Shown here: positions 23,874 through 35,400 of the stretch, piece by piece | Layout of the letters: every line of letters starts with the position of its first letter | Numbering within the stretch: the stretch's first letter is position 1 | Source: Triops longicaudatus | Lineage: Eukaryota > Arthropoda > Branchiopoda > Notostraca > Triopsidae | Assembly: GCA_022885665.1 (NCBI GenBank) | Contig: JAGQDJ010000564.1 | Span: 62,001-126,000 of the forward strand | DNA length: 64,000 bases | Direction of reading: 5' to 3' | Made by a program: the position numbers and the translations under genes | The notes under the pieces: model-generated | Database searches by the model: none | Told to the model about the DNA's origin: nothing | The model's input: only the letters and a program-made list of their open reading frames with translations

Positions 23874-24689
23874 TTAATGTTCAGTCTGAGGGCGGGTCTC
23901 TAGCCAATTCTTGATTGTCGGAATACTGGCAATTTTTGCGTGCAATCCCTTGAGCACCGGAGTTTGAGCCCAAATTCGTTCTCCATAACGTATGGCCATG
24001 CTATCGAAAAAACTGAAGAAGACCAAGTCAGCCCATGTTACCTGTTACACATAAGAAGAATGCCATTCAAGGTCTTTTATTTTTATTCGACGAAATTACG
24101 TTTGGGCTAGCCAAGTGCTCTGTGCCGTTCTGTTTATAAAGACTCTCGAAACGCGCCAGACAAGGCAATATATTTTCTTTCAAAATATTTTCGGACAGTT
24201 CCTTTTTCTTCGCTTCGTCTTTTTCTCTGTGCACAGCCGACCCCGCTATGAACACGTGAATTAAGTTTTAAAATCGTCAGATGATGCCTTGGGCTCTCGG
24301 AAGTATTATAAGTTTCAACCGTTAGCCTACCTGTCATGACGTCTCCCATAGCGTCGACAAACATATCTGCTAGGGCTGCCTCCCAATCGTCATTGCCAAC
24401 TAATTTGTATTGCCGAGCTAAGTACCGAGCGATAGCAAAACTTTGGGCTAGAAATTTCCCGTCGACTTCCAAAACAGGCACTTGTCCGAAAGGCAAGGCT
24501 TCGAAAACAAACAGTTGTTAGTCAAGAAATATTTAAAGCGCGTATATTTCCCATACTCGGTTTAATTTGCGGCCAATCTTCTGGGCTGAACCGCACATCT
24601 TCGAACGCTACGTCAGCGTATTTGAAAATCATTCGGATTAGTTCCGCTCTTCCACGGGCATTGAAATAATGCAAACGGTATTCGGGCAT
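23874..24689 (-). CDS. Sigma-class glutathione S-transferase, copy C
   Basis: Canonical sigma GST of 204 aa. Exons on minus: 24689-24557, 24498-24331, 24245-24100, 24041-23874 (133, 168, 146 and 168 nt, the same sizes as copy D). It starts MPEYRLHYFNARGRAELIRM with the catalytic-position Tyr, then PFGQVPVLEVDG, QSFAIARYLARQYKL and a C-terminal VTWADLVFFSFFD..IKNWLETRP. The residue before PFGQ is Leu (TTG) where copies D and E have Met. Frame and phases are intact, so it is predicted functional. Its start was fixed by homology to D and E; an in-frame upstream ATG (24707) would add six residues. Confidence 0.9.
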
Positions 24690-25109
24690 CTTTGAGGTAA
24701 AGGACAATCCGATCTACACTTGAAACAGTAAGGGCAAGCTTGTTTAATTACTCACGAGTAAACCCATCACGAGATGCAACAACGATAAATACCTACAACA
24801 CTGGTAAGCTCTACACGTCTCGCTTGATAGGAAGGAACTGGAGTTTGCGCTCACGCGATAGCAGGGCATATAAGGAAGATGTGGAGAAAGGCACGATAAC
24901 GTTTGAATAACGATTGGCAAGTAGCTCAAGGTGGGTCTCCTCATGTTTTTTTTTTTTACAATCTATTGAATGAACCGTCTTCCGATACGCTTGCTACCAT
25001 GCACATTAAAAACGGCCGGCATTTTAGCGCGAAAAGAGATATGTATTGTAACTTTCAGTTTTATATATACCAACAAGGCATAACAAAGGGATAAATATCA
25101 CACATTGTT
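24690..25109. other. Spacer between GST copies C and D
   Basis: Holds the presumed promoter of copy C: on minus a CTTATATG sequence at about 24868-24876. A long T run lies near 24949-24958. No gene is seen. Confidence 0.4.
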
Positions 25110-25885
25110 TCAGATCGCGGTTTGCGGACGGGTTTCAACCCAGTTCTTAATTGCTGGAATGTTACCGACTTTCTCGAAGATACCTTTTAAGCCAGGAGTT
25201 TCGCTGAACAAATCATCGCCGAAACGAGAGACACAGGCATCCACGTATGTGAAAAAGGCAATATCAGCCCACGTTAGCTAGGGGGAGAAAAGTAAAATGC
25301 GTAAAATTAGCTGTTTTTAAACATAAAAGAATTTACATCTTTGCTGACTAAATACTCGCAGCCATGAGCTTGGAAAAGCTTCTCCAGACGTCGCAAGAAG
25401 GGACGGAGCGTATCGGCGACGTATTTTACACCCATCTCTTTCTTTTTCTCTTCATCTTGCTCCCAAATAATCGGACGCAGGGCTATACAAAAAGAGTCAA
25501 TACTATCATTTGTAAAAAGAAGGAGTTGAGTTTACCAGCCATAGTGTCGGTTATGGTGTCCGCAATAGCATCGGCCTGTGCCGCTTCCCATTGATCATTT
25601 CCTGTGAGCTTAAATTCGTTAGCCAAGAAACGGCAAATCGCATTTGTCTGAGCCAACATCTTGCCGTCCACTTCCAAAACTGGAACCTGGCCGAAGGGCA
25701 TGTCTACGGAAAACGTTCATTGTTTGCAGACGATAAGGTTCGTAAAACGTACTTTCTTTGTATTTCGGCCAGTCTTCACGTTCGAAACGTAGGTCTTCAA
25801 ATTCCACACCAGCTACTTTGAACATCAGACGAATTACTTCGCCGCGCCCTTTTAAGTTGAAGTAATGCAAGCGATATTGAGGCAT
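25110..25885 (-). CDS. Sigma-class glutathione S-transferase, copy D
   Basis: Canonical sigma GST of 204 aa. Exons on minus: 25885-25753, 25703-25536, 25482-25337, 25277-25110. It starts MPQYRLHYFNLKGRGEVIRL (Tyr at the catalytic position; RGRGE in place of RGRAE), then MPFGQVPVLEVDG and QTNAICRFLANEFKL at the GSH site. The helical domain runs ADAIADTITDTMA, CEYLVSKD and LTWADIAFFTYVD..IKNWVETRPQ. Intron positions and phases are identical to C and E, showing recent tandem duplication. Likely role: GSH conjugation, lipid-peroxide detoxification or prostanoid-type isomerisation; substrate not predictable. Confidence 0.92.
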
Positions 25886-26344
25886 GATTATAACCTACAA
25901 CATTCAGATTGTAATTCGATTTGCCAGAAAATAACCACTAAGTTTACTTGAGAAGACCACTAAGTTCAGCACCTCTGTCTGCGACACGTCAACACGTCTG
26001 ACTGCAAAGAACACCCCGATGCCAAGGCTTTATTCCGGTTTATGCAGCTACGAGTTTGGAGTCTTGCCAGTGGGTAGTGGGTAGCACCACACAAACGTAT
26101 CTCTCTCGACGTTTCCAGAAGGCTGTGTAACGTGTATACTCGTGCGCGTGTACAGAACATGTACATGCCCTGCGGATCACGAACTTGGTCAAGCGCATAA
26201 GAATTTTAGGAATTCAGCGTTGAAAGCGGAAGCTATAACCAGTGCTCGTGATTGGAACATATTTATTGTCGTCTGGTATGCGGTAGCGGGCACAACAATC
26301 AACCAATTATGTACGAAAACAATGACAAGTCACCCGTATCACAT
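25886..26344. other. Spacer between GST copies D and E
   Basis: About 460 bp upstream of copy D on the minus strand, presumably containing its promoter and 5' UTR. No ORF or repeat is supported. Confidence 0.4.
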
Positions 26345-27148
26345 TTACATAGGAGTAGCCGGGCGAGTTTCGACCCAGGTTTTAATAGCGGGGATATTGG
26401 CGATCTTTTCATACAAAGTCTTTAAAGCTGGTGTTTTGCCGAAAATAACTTCAGTGGACTTGTGCTCGACGCCGTAATTGAAGAAAGTAAAGAAAGCCAC
26501 GTCAGCCCAAGTTAACTATAATTTTCATAATCACTTCAATACTGAGACGATGCAATTTTTTATTACCTTGTCGCTAACCAAATACGCTTTTCCATTTTCC
26601 TTGTAAATTTTCTCCAAACGCAACAAATAAGGTATGATGACGTCTACAAAGAGTTGCTTCGCGAGTTCCTTCCTTTTACCTTCATCTTTCTCCGCAAGAA
26701 CAGGACGGGCATCTAAATTAATATTAAAGGCATTTTGTAAGTACCAACCACATGACAAGTAAGATTAACGTACGAGGAATCAAGTCGCTAACGCTGCCAG
26801 CAATCATGTCAGCTTGAAGTGCCTCTGTTTTATTATTTCCTAGAAGTTTGAATTCCTCGGCCAAATATCGAGCAATGGCGGGAGACTGTGCGAATTTCTT
26901 GCCGTCGATTTCGAGCACGGGAACTTGTCCAAAGGGCATACCTGGGGCGCAAGAAGCAGGAAAGACGAAATTGGCGGGTGCCTTTTATTATTAATATAAT
27001 GCTTTGACATACTGTCCTTGACTGCGGGCCATTCAGTCTCCTTGTCGTAACGAATATCCTCGAATTCGACACCGGCGACCTTGAAAATCATGCGAATGAT
27101 TTCGGCGCGTCCGCGCAAGTTAAAGTAATGCAAACGGTATTCGGGCAT
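26345..27148 (-). CDS. Sigma-class glutathione S-transferase, copy E
   Basis: Canonical sigma GST of 206 aa and first gene of the array in transcription order. Exons on minus: 27148-27013, 26941-26774, 26712-26567, 26515-26345. It starts MPEYRLHYFNLRGRAEIIRM with the catalytic-position Tyr; MPFGQVPVLEIDGKKFAQSPAIARYLA is split here as the GSH-site motifs MPFGQVPVLEIDG and QSPAIARYLA. AYLVSDK and LTWADVAFFTFFN complete the helical domain, ending IKTWVETRPATPM. A 5' UTR intron (27157-27218 on minus, GTAAAT..ACGCAG) ends eight bases before the ATG, which supports this start over a minus-strand upstream ATG at 27172. Confidence 0.92.
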
Positions 27149-27219
27149 GGTTGAAGCTGCGTTAGAGTACACGAAGAAAAAGTTAATTGCGACTAATCAG
27201 TTAAGTGTCGGTATTTACC

Positions 27220-29551
27220 GTAGTTCTTGACGTGGGCTTGTCCGCAGCTTTCGAGTAAGTGTCTGTAAGTGAACCTTACCGCCTTAAATAATTTCTATTT
27301 TATCTCAGTTTACTTTGCGTCTCTTATCTTAAAGTGATTATGGATTATTGAAATACACTTTGGCCCGATAATATAAGCGAAAGATAGGTTTTCTAGACTT
27401 ACGTGCACTTTTCATTTCGTGAAGATTCTGCAAAATTTTGAAGCAGGATAGCAAAAGAAATAGCGTTGAAACCTAAAAAAAAATGCCATAAAGGGCCAAA
27501 AGAAACTTGTTTGTATAGCAGAAATTAACTCTTTTCTAGTTACTGATGTTGTAGCATAGTTTCGAACGACTTTGACCTTTGGACAGTTGGATGTCTCACG
27601 GGTCGGTCTGTCGGTCGGGCCCAAGTTCAGTATCAGATTGCTTAGAGTTCAGAGGCTCGTTAGCTTCCTGTAATTAACCTCATGGTCCTAACCGTGTTTT
27701 AATGTTGTTTATGATTTTTTATTACCTTGTCCTTATCACTGCGGTAAATGTCCTGATTGCAGTCTACGTTTGACTCAAGCTCAAAACATAGATACTAAGC
27801 TCCTAGCCTTATAGACTTAAGTAGGCTACGTAGTAAATCAACACCTTGTCCATCCACCAGTGAAGAATCGGGAATGCTCAACGCTTCCACCGCAACGGGG
27901 ATCCCACCTACTCACGTCAGAATAGGTTTTCCAGAGTTGTTGTCAAGCAAAGTTTAATCCTAATCGGCTACAATACATTGTAACTGTGCCCATGAGGTAC
28001 AGTGCATCATGACCGTCGATATTTTCTATTTATACGCTCCTATTTTCTATAGAAGCTTGAAAGATTTTATACCTCAAATGTGCCATTTCGTAGTATTAAA
28101 AGCTTGTCCTACTTTTGTGTATTAAGTTCGTGAATTTTCTTGAAACATCTTCAAGGAAAAACGTGTTACCGTTGAATAACTTGCTTTATATATGTGCGTG
28201 TAGAATCTGGCCAAGCAGAATTTTTCTTATCTAATTCCTAAGATTTTTTTAAGGAGAGAAAATCGAAACCTTCGTAGGCATAGCTTATTGACGTCGTAAG
28301 ATTGTTACCCAAAGGACCTATGTGTGTCCCCGAATTTGTTGTTGTTTTTTGCGTAAATGTTGCAAAGGCAAAATCTGTTATTATCGTTAAGTTAATTTTA
28401 TCGTTTACGTAGAAGTTCGTGTTCTACAAAATTTAAGTCGGACCAATCTTTGAGACTCGCTTTTTGTGGCATAAGGCTTCCTATTTTTTGGTCTACGTAA
28501 CTCGGTGACCACAACGCAAAAGTGCTGAAAGGATGACTCGGCATTTTTCCGTTTCGCATCCTTGAACAATAAAGATGCGCAGTCATGATGAATCAACTAA
28601 AATAGTTGTAAAGTAGCCGTAGCTCTTCGATGCAAGTTGTAAGGATAGTATCGCTAAGCCTTCTGCAGCCTTAGGGCCATGCGATGACCCTGACTGGCAC
28701 GCATGGCCTGCGGACGGAACAACTATGTTGTCAAGTGTCCACAGCTGGCTTTTTAACTATGATAGGCACAACGAGGGGTATCCATTCCTTTTTTCAATTC
28801 GCCAACGTTGGCAAACTAGTGGAAAAAGTTGGCAAATCGACCATTTTGGAAACTTAAAAGTTAATTTCCAGACTTTTCGTACTCGACCTTTTCGGTAGTC
28901 ACAAACTTCATTATTAGAGCGTCAGCACTAAAAGTATATAGCACTTAACCAGCTAAAGCTCTCTATCCACGAGTCTTTCGCCCTTTCAGTATATCTCGGA
29001 CAAAGTGCAACTAGACCGTTTTGTGACCAGATCTCTCCGCTCACGGTCGGGAAATTCGTTGTGCGCGGGCCGAGCAAGTTCAAAACACAAAAGCATTTTC
29101 TTTTCCATGAAAAATTATAAATCATTGATAACTAGATTTGTGCCAGTTTAGCAAATGTGATGTTAAAACTGTTTTTCGGTTGCAAACAGAAACAGAAGAG
29201 GAACATTGTTTTAAGTATTTGCAAAAATTGGCGAGAAGTTGAAAATAAATTTATGCGGTTTTCGTTAAATATATTTACCAGGAAGAAGTTGCATAGGCTT
29301 ACAGCACTCAACCGTAATTGTTTTTTAAAAAGTAAAACATTCTTTTTTTTCCGGTGTTGGCGAATTCGAAGAACTTTTTGAGATGTTCACCCATAGTCAA
29401 AACGTATCGTTATGCGGAGTTTATAACTGATCTGACCAACACGTTGGAGAAATCGTGAAAACGAGTTGGACACCCGTGAGGAAAACCATTAAAGGCAGAC
29501 GACACGCATTTTGTCATAAAGAAGATTCTGTATTTACGACGTGTGCCTACG
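27220..29551. other. Intergenic, no gene recognised
   Basis: 2.3 kb of AT-rich DNA between the GST-E 5' UTR and the TMA16 3' end. ORFs are short (under 75 codons) and unlike any family I know. Confidence 0.55.
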
Positions 29552-30339
29552 TTAAACATTAACTTCCATGGTTTCACTTGACGATGGGTCACGTATTTTG
29601 GACAGCAAAAAATTCTTTCTATATCGCTTCACAGGAATATTTTGAAGAAATCGCAGTTCTCCGTTCCAATTCTTCAGGTAGTTAAGAGTTGATTTGGACA
29701 GAATGTCAGGTATTTCTGAAAAGGAAAAGAAATGTATACAGTACTTGAAACGATTGAAGAGCATTCAAAAATAAAATCTTACCATAGCCAGGGCCTTCGA
29801 ATTCCTGCCTTTCTAGCTCCTGAGTGTGCTTAATTGTATCTTCCCTTGAAGCGTGTTGGCGGGATGTTCGGGTGCCTACTTGATTTTTTATTTCGATCTG
29901 TTCCAGTTCCTCGTCAAATCTACTGAGATATCTACACAGAAACACATTACGACCGATTTTAACTGGAAAAAGTCTTAGAAATAATAAGATCCTACTGTTC
30001 TATTAAACTAAGCGTCAATTCTGGTGTGTATTCCTCAACATCAGGATCCAAGTGCTCCTTAAACCAGACCATTTTATCACCAGCCAAAGCCATCTTCAGA
30101 TTGGTTTCTTTCTTTTTCTTTTGTACTCTAACATCCCTATAGTAAAAATAAAACAAAATGAAAAGCACATTGAAATTTATTGTTTTACCTGTGAAACTGA
30201 CGTGAAAACTGGGCAGCTTTTCGACTCTGAGGATGAATAAGTTTCTTCCCATCCCCCAACGCTTTTTGAAGTGTTGTTTTAGGCTACGCAAAAGAGAGTT
30301 AAAGAAAACCTAAAATTAAATTGTTAAGGTTATTACCAT
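29552..30339 (-). CDS. TMA16: TMA16 homolog, 60S ribosome-biogenesis factor
   Basis: Nuclear protein of the translation-machinery-associated 16 family, which binds late pre-60S particles. Exons on minus: 30339-30337 (ATG only), 30283-30189, 30136-29996, 29931-29783, 29715-29552; 183 aa. It reads MPKTTLQKALGDGKKLIHP, QSRKAAQFSRQFHR, a basic QKKKKE stretch, KMVWFKEHLDP, RFDEELEQIEI and ASREDTIKHTQELERQEFEGPGYG, then EIPDIL, in the same order as human TMA16 (MPKG.., QWFQNHLDP, RFSSELEQIEL, EIPDIL). The start codon is the last three bases before donor GTAATA, and the following PKTT confirms it. It is divergent to QTRT2. Confidence 0.92.
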
Positions 30340-30746
30340 TTTATTGAGACAGTACAAAAAACAATATTAAGTTTCGTTTTTCGAGATGCTAACACGTGTG
30401 TGATTATTATTTTCAAGCCGATTATTTACCCGTTTTCGTAAACAGAGGCCACCTAGTGTTGGCCAGATTAAGTTTTAGTTTTCATACGATGCGCGAGCTA
30501 GACATTGCCATGATTTGTCTCACAATTAAGTCTGAGTTTCTCTCTGAGTTTCAAATAATGCTGCACCTAAAATTAAGAAACAACTATAATCTGTCAGTTA
30601 TATGGTTTCGATAATTAGCACTCGAAAGATTAGGAATACTTTTAGTTTAGCAGTTCGCTAGTAGCCTTTTTCAATGTCCACAACGAGCACGTGTAGTTTT
30701 ATTTGGGCACACTGACGTATCGAAGCCGGCGTTTGAATTTCACGTA
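30340..30746. promoter_or_regulatory. Shared divergent promoter region of TMA16 and QTRT2
   Basis: 407 bp separate the two start codons, which point away from each other. No TATA box was recognised at either end. Co-regulation is inferred from layout only. Confidence 0.45.
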
Positions 30747-32497
30747 ATGAAATTTCTGACTAACACTGCCCGTAGTTCTAAGGCCAGGACAGGTTTGTTA
30801 ACCTTACAGACCAATACTGACAATGTGATAGATACTCCAAACTTCTTTGTACACACTAGGGTAAGTTTGAATGCAATCCCATTGCTGCTGTCAACTCCGT
30901 TTTAACATTCTTTTCGTCGATTTGAAGGTTGTGTGTATTTAAACAATTTCTCATTTTCTAGGGTGGCTCTGTTACATATTTAAGTCATTCCATATTGCAA
31001 AATGTTTCAAAGGCACCATTGCCTGTGCAACTACCACTTGTATCGTCGATTGAATCCTTGGAAAGCATTAAGGCTTTCGGTAAAGGGTTAACGGAATTTG
31101 CTGGCTTGAGAGTAACCATTTTCCTTCATTTCTTAAAAATCAAGCGCAAGTCAGTTTTTCACGTTTAATGTAGGACCATCCTTCGTATATGAGCGTACAG
31201 GATTCAGCTCAAGCTTTGACAAGTGGCTACAATGACAAGGCTGGCATTTCTATATTCTCAAGGAGTGGAAGGAAACAAATTGATCCAAAGAGGTACATAC
31301 TTATTTGAGAAATAAACAACAGTTGCCCAACCATTTTTCTCCTCTTTGTGTAGCTATATCTCCGCAGTTGAAGCATTCAAGCCTTCTGTGTTCCAAGTTT
31401 TATGTGACGGTGACACTTGCGCAAGCACTACCAATAAACGACTGACAAAAGCCGTTAACCGGACATTGGCGTTACTTGACGAATGTATCAAACTTAAAGA
31501 AACGTCAGAGGTTATTGATAACAACAAAATACGAATGGGAAAGCATTTAACGTTGACGTGTTACCGCAGGCGCTACAACATACAGCTATGTGGGGCTCAA
31601 TAGAAGGAGGCTACTCCGTTAGAGAACGTGTGCGCTGTACAGAGCAAATCGTGTCACGAAACGTCGATGGCTTTGTCCTGGATGGTTTCCATGCTAACGG
31701 CTCAGCGGCTGAGCAGTTGATAATCGAGGACTTGAAACCCGTTTTGGATTCCGTGATGGTAGTTAAAATTGAAAGTTGACAGCTTTTCGCTAATTGTGTG
31801 CAACCTTGAAGAGCTTACTGCCTAGACAGAAACCCGTTTTATTTCCTGGGCCCATAACTCCACTTCTTACTCTTCAGTTAATCAAAGAAGGAGTTGATTT
31901 GTTTGATGGGTCCTATGTGTACCTAGTTACAGAAAGAGGAGGGGCTTTGTGTTATCCGATCTCGACAGATCAACTCAAGTAAATGCATACGACTTCGGTA
32001 GTTGGGACTGTTTCTACAAATTTTCTTAGAGTTCCCATGCCTTGTGAAACAATACCTGTGCAAAAAGAGATCGAATCGCCGGAACAGGGAACGAACGGTG
32101 TTCCAAAGGAGGCATCTAGACCCTTTGAAATTTGTCTTTTGGAAAAAAAGTTCGTGCTGTAGCTTCTTAGTTTAAGCTTTGTGTGCGTAACCTCTTATTC
32201 TTATTAGGTTTTTTAGCGATCCCAAGCCATTGTTGGAAAACTGTGCGTGTTACACTTGTCGACAATTTTCACGTTCTTATATCCACCACTTGCTGGTTAC
32301 GAAAGAACTTCTGGGTCCCATGTTGCTTATGATGTAAGCCTAGTATTCTTGTTTTAGAATGTAATTTATATACTATTATTACTAGGCACAATCTTCACCA
32401 TTATTTAGAGTTCTTCAGGAACATACGAACTGCCATTGATGACGATAAACTCTCCGCTTTAACAAAGGTTGTCAAGGAGTTTGTGGACAGGAAATAA
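30747..32497 (+). CDS. QTRT2: Queuine tRNA-ribosyltransferase accessory subunit 2
   Basis: Non-catalytic partner of QTRT1 in the eukaryotic TGT heterodimer, which inserts queuine at the wobble base of GUN-anticodon tRNAs; associated with mitochondria in mammals. Exons: 30747-30860, 30962-31111, 31174-31292, 31354-31510, 31570-31758, 31812-31978, 32030-32149, 32208-32333, 32386-32497; 417 aa against 415 in human. The zinc site is complete: C351, C353, C356 and H382, the same numbering as human QTRT2. Other matches are GSIEGGYS, GFVLDGFHANG, EGVDLFDGSYVYLVTERGGAL and YIHHLLVTKELL. Introns 4 and 5 (59 and 53 bp) were placed where removal restores the exact human spacing. Queuine itself must come from diet or microbes. 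Confidence 0.95.
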
Positions 32498-35400
32498 TAC
32501 AGAGTTTTACCTTGTTAATTAATTAAGCGTTTTGCAAGGTTCCTAATATAATTAATGGGGAAAAGAGGGGGTGCGCATGCATCAAATTAGTAAGTAATTA
32601 AGTTTACATAGTCACAACCTCAAATGATTAAATTTTTCGCACCGTGTTTCAAACTTCTACGTATGGCATTAGCAGTGCAGTAGAAGAGATGATGAAGCAA
32701 AATGTTAGTGTCCTAATTTAGTTTCCGGAATACTGCTTCTATGTAAAATGCAACTTAGAGGTACTTATAAACGCGTAACTCTACGTTACAAAATTAGGTT
32801 TCATACAGTAGAACCTGTTTTTTTTTTTGTCAACCAGTGGTGGGTGTTGGACAAGTTTAAAGTTGACACATTTTTAATGACGAGTTTCGATATTAGAAAT
32901 ATCCTGGGAAACCCATTAGTGATAAATGTACTTGTTTAGGTTAGTGTAGGTTGCTTTTCACAGGGAAAGATGGGAAATACATTTAAAAATATAGCCAATT
33001 AAGATGTCCGAATAGAAAATTTACATGCGTAAGAATTTTTTTTCAAAAAAATTATGATTAAAGTTTATGAACAACTCAGGTGCAATGTACTAGTTAACAG
33101 TAGTAAAAAGTTACGTGTTTTTGCATCACTACGGGTATGCTGTTTCAGATTATTTCGGGTTGAGCTCCTTTGAAAATAGTTTGGATCGAAGTGAATGAAG
33201 TGCATTAGCACCTCTTGAGCGTTTGAAATAATCTGGACTTTCTATATTAGGGGTCAATAATTGTACTACTACAGCGTGAAATAGATATTGAATTAGTTCT
33301 TACAATTATATTCCGAACATTTTTGTACGACTCGTGCAACATTTTGTAAGAATTACCACATTCCGTACTCTTCGTCGGTACAGAACACGTCTGTACACTT
33401 TCTGTTGGAGACGGGGTCTTTTACATGAGGTTTGTTTCGTTTCTTGGATTTTCACCGATGAGCTTTTCGGTCCCACGCTGTTTCTTTTCATTCAACGTTG
33501 AGACAAGTTAGTTATACAGTTGAAGCTCTTCTCGTACTCCCAAACTCTCAACTCTTTACCCCCAGAGGGTACGTATACCACCCGTTACGAATCCCGGATC
33601 TAGCGTATTTCAAATTAGCGATGTCCGCTCTCCATAAAACCTTAATCAGTCCGCCAAAGGCTACCGCAAACCCTCAGTCTCCACTGAGACCAAAATCGCA
33701 AGACAAGACGCTGTGATTAGCACAGTTGCAAAATGCTTAATTAGACCGCTCGAGGTGCAAAAGATCTCATTAGTGGCCTTTCATCCGGAGTACAAAAAGT
33801 GAAAAAGAATCTTGTGTCTGCCTTTCCCTTCTTCCCACATGTTGCCTGATTTATTCTCAAATCCGGAGCAAAGCTATGTACCTTACAAATATTTACGACC
33901 CAGTGTAACTGTAGTAAGCGTTTACATTCGAAGTCGTGGGTACAAAAAGCTCTTGTATAAAGAGCCTTTCCACGGAATAAACCTCTAATCCTCAATTAAG
34001 CACGCAACTCCTCCACGTTTATACATATTAGGAGCAAAGTGCTCTTATCTGTTGTACGGTGCGTGATTCCCTTGTGGCGTTAACTGTTGTGCGTAGCAAA
34101 ACGTTCGCCTCGCAATTCATTCTTCCCGTTCATTAATCTTTTTAACCTGCATTGTTTCCGTAGAACGAGATGTAATGGTTAACAGGGGTCATCTTAATTC
34201 TGCTAAGTATACCGACCTGTTATTGTAATAATTTTTTCAAAACTAGGGTGTGAATTATGCACACTTGTCAAGCCAGTTGGTCGATGTTAGTGGGGAAAAA
34301 AAACTACTTTACAACCAGTGACATAACAAGTCAATCCATGATCCACTTATTGTGGATTTCCCTCCACTTAGACAAAAGAACAATATTTTCCGAAACTTAA
34401 GGTACTCTTATTTTTTAGGTTGGAATCTATTATACTTCAATATCTTATATTAGTCCAATGCATTTGAGCTTGGTTTACTTTTCCCGCATACAATTTTGTA
34501 TGGACTTCAAATTGGAAGTTCGTTGCGCTTAACTAGTTTACCACTTACCGTATTTGCTCGGCTGCAGCACCTTTTTGATTCCGCTTAAAGAATACTTCTA
34601 CTGAAGGGTCAGACGGCGATTGTGTGAAATCCTCAAGTAAGTAGCACACTGGAATTCTACTTGTATTTAACTCGGTGTATAAGTTGCTATGTGCTTTTAA
34701 TGCATATACTTCTCTACTTCTCTGCATATACTTCATAAGAGAGGAAGATGCATTCATGTTCTGACTAGACTATTGCATATACTTTACAAATAAGCAGACC
34801 AAAGTAGTTTTGTACTGCTTTTATATTATTTTGAATTAAAACGGATCGATATTTTAGCTATACATTCCAAAGTTTTATTTGGACAAAGGCATCGCCCTCA
34901 ATATCCGGTATTGTATTGGGAAAGTTATGGTAATTCTTCATGAAGATGTTAACACTTTTCGTTGTTTTTTGTTTCATATTGAGATTAAAGCTAAAGGAGT
35001 AGACGCGATCTTTTGTCCCCTTTGGGTACTACATGTTTTGGAAATAAAACTCAGGATTTAAGCTCTTAGTGGAGTATCTTGGTCTTTTTCGCTCGCAGTT
35101 TTTCTCTCGTCGTGGTCACATTTAGTTTGCCATCATCTTTCATCCCATTCTTTTGTCAGCTTTTGTATTCTGCTCTACGTTAACTCTCTTTCACTGTTTT
35201 CTGTGATGCACCGTCTGTCTTGTTTTAAGAAAATAACAAAATGAAGTACAAAAAAGTACAACTGAAGATTGTTAAAGCTCCGAAGTTGCATTCTTCGTTG
35301 TAGAACAGTTTACTCTCTGATATGGTCTGCTCAGCTTTTTTCGAGTTTTTACATCCCAACAGTTTTGTCAAGTCGGATATACAGTATTATTGTGCGAAAA

